Positions 53,586 to 64,000 of a DNA stretch of 64,000 nt are shown piece by piece (the stretch's first letter is position 1; every line of letters starts with the position of its first letter). Both the position numbers and the translations under genes were made by a program. Origin of the DNA: Eleginops maclovinus (lineage: Eukaryota; Chordata; Actinopteri; Perciformes; Eleginopidae); NCBI RefSeq assembly GCF_036324505.1, contig NC_086350.1, forward strand, positions 10,991,032 through 11,055,031. Direction: 5' to 3'. The notes below the pieces were generated by a model. The model was not told where the DNA came from. It did no database searches and was given only the letters and a program-made list of their open reading frames with translations.

Positions 53586-56500
53586 GAGCGAGGATTTCAC
53601 GAATGCCTTCATCATTTAAACGGCTGTGCTGTCGCTGGAGCGCAGCATGAATAATTCAGTGAGACTGCTCCTTCTTCAAACAGACAAATAGAACAGGATT
53701 ACGCCTCCACAAAGCAAACGGTAAACACCACAATCAAAACAACAGAATTAATTAGGTAATTAGGGAGACAAAATAAATGTGAAATAATGATAAACTCTTC
53801 TGAGACCACAGCTGCAACTCTGTTACAGTATGCAAATATGCAGATTCAAGAGTTCAGAATACATTACAGGCTCAGAGGATTGTTTCAAATGAATGGCATT
53901 TGCAACCAGTTTTAAAAATGATGAGATTCAACACATAATCCACATCCCAACAGGATGGAGGAGGAATTTCAAAAGTGTATTTGCAAGACAGCCTTACACA
54001 TATCTATGGGAAGTCAATCAAATCAATGCTGATGAATATTCAACGCCTTTCCCAGGAGATCATCAACGTAGAATGCAAAGCCTACTTAATGTTTGTATTG
54101 CTTTGAAAGCCTGTGCTAAATGGACTGATACTCTTTATTAATGCTTGTATGTGAAAGTTGGAAGAGATTATAAACCATGTCAGCGGAGAGTGTATTTGTA
54201 TATACACACTGACACCGTCGAGTAGGGTAAAAAACAGATGGCGGCTTACATAATTGAAGAATGAACAGCAATCCAGCTCAAGGATTTGTAGTTCATTTGC
54301 AGTCTAGAGTCAAGGCATTTATCTCCTCCTTATTCCAGCTGGAGTATTTCGCTGCTCTATAGCCGATTAAAAGTGTAAGCAAAGAGAATCCTTCTCATCT
54401 CTTGAGAAATTCAACCATGAAGAACAAGTGACAAAAGCGAGCGGAGTAGCGGGCCTACAGAGAATTCTGTTTGCCTTGCGCTCTGGAAAGGTCAGGGCTA
54501 AACCTTCTGCTAGCGGCAATTAATGTCTTTGACTCATCGTGCAGGAAGTACAGCGATCATCAGCCGACATCCTCCGCTTTCATCGCATGACAGAGCCTCA
54601 CACAGGGGGCTTAGGTGAATATGAGCTATCCATTTCAAGCAATATTTAAATCACATTTCCAATTTGCAGCCCTTGAACAGCAGTTAAGAGCGGGATGAGG
54701 AGGTTGAGGCGTAATGACAGCTTCTCCAGGGTTTATTGAAAGTGATGAATGCTCAAAAGAGGGGATTGCTCCATGTGAATTCATGAATTTGAAAGAGATT
54801 ATTTAAGCAGAGATCAATTTGAAAGTCCTACAGCTCAACATTGATGCAATGCTTCAAGAGCGGCAAAAAAATAAGAAATACTGAGCACGACCATGAGCGC
54901 TGAGCCCTTCTGCCGCTGGAACAAATTAGCTCTCTAAATCTGATAATGCCTCCATCCAAACCGGTTTCATCAGAAATATCAGGGCAAGGGGGGGCAGTAC
55001 ATGACACACTGGAGTGGAGAGATCCTATGCAGACTAATCTACCAACTGTATGCGGCAGCAGCGACTAATGATGTACGAGTGAGAGGATGAAGAAAAAAGC
55101 CTTGATGTCCACCGAAGCAGCAGGGGTCACAAAAATAAGGAACAATCAGTAGCTGTTATGGCTCAGATTTAGCACTAATTTACAGCCGAACTGCCTCTAA
55201 ACTGCTGGGCCTAACTATATTAGCCATAGCTGAATATGAACCCCTGAAGACAGCATTAAAGGCTCAACAAGACAGAATAGAATACAGCGTAGCTATCAAA
55301 GGACCACAGAAACACATCCCCTGTGTCGGAGCAAAGAAAAGGAAAGACATCACTAATAAATGAACATGAGATACAAAGTAAAAGGAAAATCTGGGACAAA
55401 AAGAATGAGGCGCACATATTTCGTGTGAATCCGGGAGTCAAATGGAATAGCGAATGAGGAGCTGCTGCTGTCCTGTAGGGGCAGGGCGGCTGTTTTTCTA
55501 TGGCAGCACATCCCCGTCTCTGCCAGCACTCATTTACTGATCTCATTAATACCCCCGCTCTGAGGAGGAGAGAGACAGCAGCCGTGAAACAGCCTCCCCC
55601 ATCTCCTCCTTCCTCCATCCTCCATGTGCCTGTTCCACTGGGTCCCCCTCCCTCTCCTCTCATCTCCGCCTCTCTGTAGTTCAGTAATTGGGCTCAGCTC
55701 ATTGTTATTCAAAACCCTGTAGAACCAATTAGCTGCAGACCTCCTGACCCTGGGTTGCTATGTAATGGTGCAAGCTAAAGACTCTAAGTGAGGAAGCCAA
55801 GAGCAAAGGTTTTAAATTCCTTTAGTTCCTGATTAATAATCCTGTCAGGGCGATCAGAGACATTAAAGAGAGACTCTGGTTAGGCTCCTGCTTTTATGGC
55901 TTCTCCCTCATTTCTAGGCTGTCCATTAAAGCTTAATGATGCCGGGGGTCGCTCTCTCTCCTCTGTCTTGTCAGATAAATGTACAGTTAACAGGATGATG
56001 AGGAATCCTGGTCCTTCTACAATCTGGGACAAAGCAGGCCTGCGACCCCACTGGGGGGGGGGGGGGGGAGAGGAGTAGGGCAGCAGGGGAAGATGAGCGT
56101 GGAGGACAACAGAGGCAGTGGTGGCAGCGGATGGTGGACCGAGATGTTCGGCTGCCCTGGAGGATAGCGATGAAAGAGACAGAGAGGACCTGGGCTGGAA
56201 GGCAGAGATGAGAGGGATGCAGATAACACCTCATGCAACATTGAAGAGGAGGCCGAAGGTAAAGGAAGAGTAGTGGAGGCTGCAGAGACGGCCGGGGCTA
56301 CCAGTGATTTTGTTTAGCAGGGAGTGTAGATGGGAATCTTAACTACGCAGGAGGATTGTTTGTATGCACCCAAAAATTCTATCATAGTTCCACATGTCCA
56401 TAAATTGCTTTATTTTGCATATACTGAGGAAGTATCTATACTAAACAGCTCTCCAAGGTTTAATGCTGCTTTAGTTAGCATTTTTGCATATTAACGATGA

Positions 56501-56919
56501 ATTACATTTCTACCTGCATTTTAAGGTCTTATAATGATGAACCCCTAGAGAGATATGCAGTTCCCCTTTTTCTAAGCAGCTGTACTGTTTAACGTCTTTA
56601 TGCTTTTTGTTTTACAGCCGACAACTTAACTGCTTCATCTCACTCTCATTGCTTTGATCAGCGAAAATCTCTACACACTCCTCTGCACATTACCTGCCCA
56701 GCACCAGACTGCAGGCCTACAGCGTTAGCCACTAGCTTTGTTATTTTAGTCGAGCATTTAGCAGATAAAGAGGTCTTATATTTCACTAAGTTGGTAGCAA
56801 ACAAAAACATTGCTCATAAGGAGGCTGAAGAAAATATTCAACCCTTAATATCACTCATTTTCTCCCTTGCAGAGAGTAAAACACATCATGTCCGTCTTTT
56901 AAATATGCAGCTCAAGCAT
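53581..56919. other. intergenic DNA, no gene seen
   Basis: 53880-54190 and 54480-54960 are repeat-free and may be conserved elements. A run of 16 G lies at 56053-56068. The 135-codon minus-strand frame at 55256-55663 shows no domain. Confidence 0.4.
56053..56068 (+). repeat. poly(G) run
   Basis: Sixteen consecutive G; its length may be inexact in an assembly. Confidence 0.9.
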
Positions 56920-57020
56920 GGATTTGGTTAGCTTAGCTTAGCATGGCAGCTACTGGCACTTAACTAAAAGATGTTTACCTTTGCAAATTGCCAGGCTAGC
57001 TTTTTATCTGTTTCTAGAGT
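56920..57020 (+). repeat. teleost interspersed repeat fragment, copy 4
   Basis: 'tggttagcttagcttagcat' followed further on by 'aggctagctttttatctg' resembles the same family as the copies around tle3. Degraded. Confidence 0.4.
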
Positions 57021-60000
57021 AACAACAGAGTATCAATCTTCTTATCTCACATCTTTTATCAGATGTCAAACTATTTATTTAAAGAACACTGCTGAAATAT
57101 CTAACACGAATCTATTCGTTACACCAAAATGTAGCTATTGGCTGTCGCTATGGTTGTTAGTTTCAGTTCAGTACAGCGTGTAATTGTGTCAAATCCTCAC
57201 GAGGGGCCAGAACCATCTTTTTGTAATCGGTCCATATAAGGCCACTGACTTGTCTTGTTTGTGAATCATCTCTGCAGGCCATTACAACTTCGGAACCAAG
57301 AGGATGTCGAGTTAACACCTGTTTTCTCAAACCTGTTTGGAAAAGTTGTGATGTTTGCATTCCTTGAGCTGAAGTGCTTATTTGGTTGAGTCCTCCAGGC
57401 TTGGCCGAGAGTTGTGGGAGGGTTCACATGCGATGCTGTAAACACGGGCTGCTTCAAGCCCTCTGACACTGATGCATCGCCTCCGAGGCTGCTATAAATC
57501 CTTTTACAACAAACTCCATAAAGCTCTTTGGTGCCTAAATATTTATGGTTGCCTGAGTTTCCCTTGAGGGTTGTTTTCTGTCAAAGTACCAACAGCACTA
57601 AGTCATGTGGAGCGACTCCAGACATCTTATCTGCGAGTCAGCATAGAGGGCCTGGTGGTCTGGACATCTCCACCAGAAGAGGAACACACAGGGAGGAAGG
57701 GCCACTAATGAGTGCTCACTTCATCACTCCTCCTCACCGGCCGCCTCTGTTAGTGGACTGAATTGACCCGGAAAACAAATACACTGCTGCGTGACCTCTG
57801 CTGACCAGACGGACGCACAAACAAACTGTCTGCGCCACCAAGCCAGCCTTTGGTCAGGGACCAAAACGCAGTCAATGTACAAACTGGCTGGACAGATCGA
57901 TTAATGGAAGACAATAACGCACATGACGGCTGCAACATGATCTGGCTTCCTCATAGATCGTCAGGTCAAATGGTGTTATCTTTGGAGAACATTCAGTGTG
58001 TGGATAAGAGACGGAGAGTAAATACAGGTGTGCCAACGGTGAATCGCATAGGTGAAGGCATTCCTGTAACGTGTCATTTTGCCCATTGCAGTGTTGCTGT
58101 CAGCTGCTAAACAAGGTGGCTCCTTGAAACAAGTGTCTAAAAAAGCAGCAGCGTGCCTGATGAGTCCTCAAGCATCCTCCCAGCGCTGTGATTACTGACG
58201 TTTACCCTCTTTAATATGTGTAATTCCCATTTTCTCTGATTCATGAGTAAGAGCCCTCAGGGGGACCACAGTAAGTGGCAGTCTGCCAAAGCCCTCCTGT
58301 AGGAAAGGCTTGAAGTCACTTCTCCCTCAGCAGTTAGATACAGCGTGACAGTTACAGCGTGTCTCACTTTACCTTTATTATTGTTATTTGCATCTCGGAG
58401 CACTGATGATAGCTCGATTGTACAATGCCTAATGTTATGTGCTTCACATGCAGGTGTGACACAATTGTGACAACACACCAAAAAATAGTAAAACGATGTT
58501 TCACAAACATTGGCTATAAATGTAACGCAAATTGCTACCAATCGCACGCTAGAGCCCATATAATGACCACTGCTGGTTTGACTGACCACAGGGAACAATA
58601 AGACAGGTATTTTCTTAATCCATTTTCCAATACACTCATAAAGACTTTAAGTCATAAAAACATATGCAGTTTAATGCAACACACTACAACATGACTGCAC
58701 ACCGGTAAACAGGCTTGTAATGTTTCATCTGTTGACACTGAAACAGAGAATTGTTGATTGAACTGAATCTGAAATAAAAAATGAAATATAGAAAAACCTT
58801 GCATTCCAGTTCAGGTTCAGTCAGTTTCTGAGATGTCCCAACTCTGTTATAATTTATGAGGTTGTTTTTGCTAGAATGGAAAGCGTTATATCATCAGGTG
58901 TTCATGTTATTTTGTCCACACACCTCTTGTAATTTAATGTTTGATGTTCAGCTGTAACCTGAGCTCTTTTTAAAGTCTCACACAGTAGCAGTTCAGCTTG
59001 GCTGCATCAACATACAAGCGAAGAAAAACAGCCTGTTGTCAGGACACGAGTTCCAGCTTCAGTTTAACAACCAGCCGAAATTCAGAGAGAAAGTCAATAA
59101 AATATTGGATTTCTCCCACTTCCTGGCAGGAGGTACTCTTCATCTCCACAAGCAGGGAGGATGTGAGAGGTAGTGGTTTCATGTAATGTCTAGTTAGTGT
59201 ATTCTTTTCATCTCTGGGTTACAGAGTGTGCTACAGGCCAAACACAGAAGGCCCACTGTTGGAGAACAGCTACATGATGACAGACCCACCAAGAATGTTG
59301 CCCTTACCGCCATATGTAATACAGCACCAGAGTTCCCTTATTAAGGAGTGAAATAATTTCCACCAAAGTGGTCGGTGGTGCTGACAGCTCAGATTAATGC
59401 TCTCTGTAAAACAGCCAGAATAACAACTGCTCCTGCACGCATCGTGAAAACCAGTACGTTTGGCTGAGGGAAGCCTGCCAGCTCTACAAATTCATGCATA
59501 TTTGGGGCTGTGAACATCTGCCAGCGCAAATAATTTATGCTGTTCTCCCAGTTAAGAGGCAATGAATCCCCTCTGAAAAGTTTTCTCCAACTTCCACGGT
59601 AAGCCTACAACCCACCCACCCCCCCCCTTGCTGGTGTGAAGTGGTGCAGACACACGCTCCAACCACAGACCGGCTGAATGAGGAGGATCCTGAGGCGTGT
59701 GGGAAAGTCCCAGGCACCACTTCAGTCGACCAAGAGCCAACTGTTTCCTGTCCCTCTTCAGGCCTCGGGGTTAGAGCGCTGTCAAGGCCATATCCATAAC
59801 ATCCTCCATGCTACAGCATGAATGGAGCCTTGCCTTGGGTGGGATCTCCAACAGCAGCTCCAGACACAGAGCAGATCTCTGACTGCACGCCTCACTGTTG
59901 GGGCCCTGTAGACATGTTTCTCCACTGTAGCGGTGAATATCTTATGAGCATCAGAGAGGTGGATCAAAACATTTGAGCTCGCTGACACTACGGCACTTCC

Positions 60001-63000
60001 TAAAGCTCTGTTGTTGTGTTCCAACACAATGGAATCAGGCGATTAAACATCCGAGGGGAGTCGTATTGATATTCAAAACGCCACCACCGACAGATGGCAT
60101 ATTAATCATTAATTGATTCTCTGCCATTTCTGTTTGATCTACAGCACACATTTCTGGGCTAATTTAGCTCCACTATGTGCTGCTCAGTGATGATAGCTAG
60201 ACTATTTATGAGCCTAGAGGGAACCTATAATTTTCCTCTAAAATCATAATAATACACTGCTCTCTGTTGCTGTAGTCAACACAGTTACACATGAAGCCAG
60301 CTCCATGATATCAGCTTTCAAATTAAATAACAAGCGTCACAATATGTTTGCCACTGTACACCTCACAACTAATTACAACTTGTAAAAAGTACCTGGAAGT
60401 TAAAAAGAAAGTAGTAATTTAATAAATGAACACTTTGCCCTTTGACTCAGTTCAGCACAGTGGAAATGCGTGGTAGGGAAGCAGAGCAAAACCTCAGATT
60501 AACTCTGCCAAATATATAAGGCAGGCAGAGAGATGTCAGAAAACTCCCCTCCTCCCCTCATTACTCCCCTCGTCCTCACCCTCTCTCCCGGTCCAAACCT
60601 CTCCTCCTCATACTGGCAGGAGGTCAGCAGCAGGCCAATCCCCGGCAGCCCCAGAAGGGAGCCGCTGTCAACAAGCAACACGGATAGTTTGAACACTGAG
60701 GGCAGCACTGTGGCTCGCGAGGTCAGGAGGAATCACTCAACCAGGAACTGACCAGCAGCACAGCTGGAGGAGATGTCAGGGTCTGCTAATGAGATACCAC
60801 CACTGCAATCCGACCAATGTTAGGTATGCTGCTGCCGTACAATGGACAAATTAATTTGCAAACACACAGAGTGTTTTTAGAAAGATGTCCACAGTATTTT
60901 TATTCTATTGTTTGGTATCCAGAATATGTGGAAACATTATTTTGTTTCCACATTGGCAATGCAAGTGCACCTTGTCAAAATGAACGCAGGCTAATGAACA
61001 GTGTCCATTTGTTTCAAACTGTTTTAGAGGTGTGCTAATTCAAATTTAAGGACAGTTTTGGGGGCTTTTTTGGTATCTTAAACTGACATTTTTTTCTAAT
61101 ATTTTGTTTATCCTCAGTTATTAAAAGGAAGAACGTTTCTATTTTCCAGAGGGTAAGATTTATAGCAGGGCGGTAGCATTGGACAATACGAGTTCAAACT
61201 AGGTTAACATACCAACTGAGTGTAGCTTGGCTCCTCTCTGATCTGCTGCTTATTCCTCAGCTGAGTCTGCCCTCTGCAGGTTTAACAATGACAACTGTGC
61301 CTAAGTTCATTATGGAAACTGATTCATTTGTATCATTAATAAATAAATCAACCAGACTCCAAAATAATGCTTTGTAACATCAGTCAAAGGCCACTTATTC
61401 CGAACCATATGACTGAAACAGTAAACCACAGGTGTGAACAACAACACCTGCTCACAGAGACGATCAGCTCTTCACCCTAGGACTTTGTTGAATTGCCGAG
61501 GAATTCTGGTTGAAGGTTATGATCGAGAACATCAGAAATTCTCCACTTGAATATTCTTTGGACTGGAGCTGGGAGACATGTTTATATCAAAGTCCCCATC
61601 AGCCATTTTTCTTTTCAATTTTCCTAAGCAAAGCCAAGGAGATGTAATTAGGCATATATTACAAATTAACCTAATGACAGGTCCTTCAAATTTGGAGAAA
61701 CATACAGTATAGCTCCAAGAAATAAATACCTAATTATCCATACTGCCTTCAGAACGCTATTTTTTAAAAACTTTTGCTCCACCGCAACCATAATACAATA
61801 CATATATTCACAGTAAGATGATTTATCCTGCTAGTTATTGCAATTTGTAGTATTGGTGTTTACATTATAAATGATGTCTTAAATGGATAAGGTAAACATT
61901 TATTTCTATTTCATGTTTCTAAATTATGATTTGAAAAAGCATATTTAAAAACAGCCCTCTGATTAATGTGTGTGTGCACGATGCTTTCTGAGATCCAAGC
62001 CCTTTTTCCAGACCATGAGGCTGCAATATCCTGGGAATCCAACCCTCTCATGTGTCAAAAGCTTAAATGACATCTCTACCCTGCTTTTATTTTTGTGAAG
62101 AGGGCTTTCAGAGACGTCTTATCAGGAAATCTAAATTAACATAGACACAAATCTACAGCTCAGAGGTGCAATCATACCCAGACACTCAGACGTGGATCAA
62201 AGCTGTGGGGCGGCGAGGGAATAGCAGATGAAAGAGGAACACATTACGCTGTTTACTAAGGTGACATGAAAAGGTGTTTTAGCCCAGTATTCAGCCTAAT
62301 GAGAGAGGGAGACGGAGGGTTATCTTATTAGATATTCAGAGCTGCCAGTTTGCAGCCTTTTACATCCCTTCTCGACATCAAAAGAAAACTCAATTTTCTG
62401 GCAAGGTGAAGTCTAATAATAGCGAGGTCCCTGTAGATTAAATTACCATTTAACTATTTCACTGAAGGGCTCAATTGCTCTCGGGCGCTATCAAGCTGAG
62501 GTGAGGTCTCAACTTGCATTAAGTGGGGTGTATTGTGAATCAAGGACACTGGTTGCAAAACATGGGGTCGGGGCCCACACAAAGGGTCATAAGATAAACT
62601 TGAGGGGTCTGGTGATAATTGACATAAGGGGAAAGTAGTAAATGTTTGCAGCAATGTTGGTCAGTCATTCGACCACTTTGATCCAGACTGAAGCACAATG
62701 ACTTTTTTTCGGACATACGTGTTCTTTGGAGGTCGAATCCTGACTTATGTGAGGATGAGGTTGAGCTTTTTGGTTTTAAGTAAAACTTCATTTGCCATTA
62801 AATATACAAATATTAATGTTCTTGTATGATTGGATTGTTGAATTCCCCTTTAAAACCCTTAAATGTGGTGTAGTAGAAGTACAAAGTACCGCACAATGCA
62901 ATTACAAATGTTCTTTCCACTCCAGTTCCATGGTGGTGTCTGTTTCAGTGATCATACATGATAAAGTCTGAGTGTAAATTGAGCCCCTACATGCTCGGAA

Positions 63001-63807
63001 GCCTTCACAATTTCTTAGTCTCCCACTGAGTTGAGATCCTGTGCACAAAACCGCTACTACGCTGCATTGAAAACAGATGGATCATGCAGTCCTTCCCCTT
63101 TATTTGGACTTCTCTCTGTTATTGGAAAGAATTTCAGTAAGAATTACCAAATCTGGCCGTCTTTCAGGAAAACAAATGGACACAGATGTAGTTTTCCATT
63201 TTACAGGCTGTTTATGTCTTGCAAATTCCTTCTCCAGAAGAGCGGGGTATGTTCTTTCATGTTTTAATGGCTCAAGAGTGACCGCAGCCCTTTGTGGCAA
63301 ATGCACTTTTCCAATACTAATGACATACAGTCACACACAGCTCTGGCAGCAGTGTGCTCCCGGGGCTGCGTGCCCACTGTGTAATTAGTCTACCACTAAC
63401 TCCTAGTCTTGGGAAACATTCACAACCACCTTAAACACTGACGGTTTTTCACCTCAGAGAGTCTTAAGCAGATGGATACGCTCTGGAAGAATCATATAGA
63501 GCACAAACGTCTTTCATCTGTCAGTTAAACTGATACTATATGGGAGGGGGGGGATGTCAGCGGACCCCCTTGAGGAGTTTGTCTTGGATTTAAAAGACTC
63601 TGTTGGGCCAAGAGGGATTGAATGACAATCTTTTTATTGTGGTATATATTTCTTATGTGTTCCTGGTAGATGAAACAAATCTCTGTAAAAAATCTAAAAA
63701 AGGAACCAGTGTCAGATCTCAGCATCTTAAAGTAATATCACCATTGTACTCACATTTGTATATTTTGGAGAGACTCAGCTGTGTGGATCTATAGTTCTGT
63801 CCAATCC
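57021..63807. other. intergenic DNA, no gene seen
   Basis: No gene or RNA recognised. A near-match to the CTCF core (12 of 13) occurs in 'tctgccctctgcaggttt' near 61266-61280. A C-run lies at about 59618-59628. Confidence 0.4.
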
Positions 63808-63820
63808 TGCCATCTGGTGG
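63808..63820 (-). promoter_or_regulatory. CTCF core motif match
   Basis: TGCCATCTGGTGG fits all 13 positions of the degenerate CTCF core, in the same orientation as the two LTR copies. Confidence 0.4.
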
Positions 63821-64000
63821 CATTCCACAATATTACACCAAGAAGTACACTGTAATAAAGGTTGTGATTAATCTCTAGGAAATAAATCAACTGAATGATT
63901 CGTTTAAGTGAGTTTCAACGAATAGTTTAGCCTGCCCCTGCTAGTCTTGCTTTTAGCCACTTCAGACAGCGGGATCAGTGAACAACTCTTAAAGCCCATT

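Noticed and set aside
55256..55663. 135-codon minus-strand frame
   Set aside because: Starts with a Gly/Glu-rich low-complexity stretch and has no recognisable domain.

Overview
This is vertebrate genomic DNA, almost certainly from a teleost fish. It has intron-containing genes with GT-AG splice sites, (CA)n microsatellites, a tRNA-derived SINE and other short repeats I associate with fish, and a BEL/Pao-type LTR retrotransposon. None of the layout is bacterial: there are no operons or ribosome binding sites.

Positions 1-2900: downstream flank of the main gene. It holds a teleost-type interspersed repeat and one unexplained 84-codon open frame at 2407-2658 (minus strand) ending in a PDZ-ligand-like tail.

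Positions 2875-20516 (minus strand): a complete tle3 gene (Groucho/TLE transcriptional co-repressor). I could place all 20 coding exons with consistent splice phases. They give 2274 nt and 757 residues, from the MYPQGRHP start to the TVYEVIY end. The domain order is the family standard: N-terminal Q tetramerisation domain, GP, CcN, SP, then the C-terminal WD40 propeller. Three small splicing features stand out: an 8-nt microexon, a 30-nt alternative donor extension coding [10 protein letters not shown], and a new candidate 30-nt in-frame cassette exon. I cannot tell tle3a from tle3b.

Positions 20517-22400: probable 5' UTR and promoter, with several CCAAT boxes and two palindromic CACGTG sites.

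Positions 22400-64000: no convincing host gene. It reads like a regulatory gene desert, with AT-rich homeodomain-type sites in repeat-poor blocks, a paired GATA motif and a long dyad. It is interrupted by repeats. The main one is a 4596-bp BEL/Pao LTR element (33089-37684, plus strand) with two LTRs that look identical and a 5-bp target duplication. Its interior keeps gag, zinc knuckles, part of the protease, the later integrase core and the C-terminal domain, but has lost reverse transcriptase, RNase H and the start of integrase. It looks like a recent, non-autonomous copy. Each LTR carries a full match to the CTCF core motif, and a third match lies at 63808-63820.

How the parts fit: the only clear host product is a nuclear co-repressor that tetramerises through its N terminus and binds repressors through its WD40 propeller. 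The DNA upstream probably holds its distal control elements, and the retroelement sits inside that region about 12.6 kb upstream of the start codon. All calls come from reading the sequence and from family knowledge; no database search was run.
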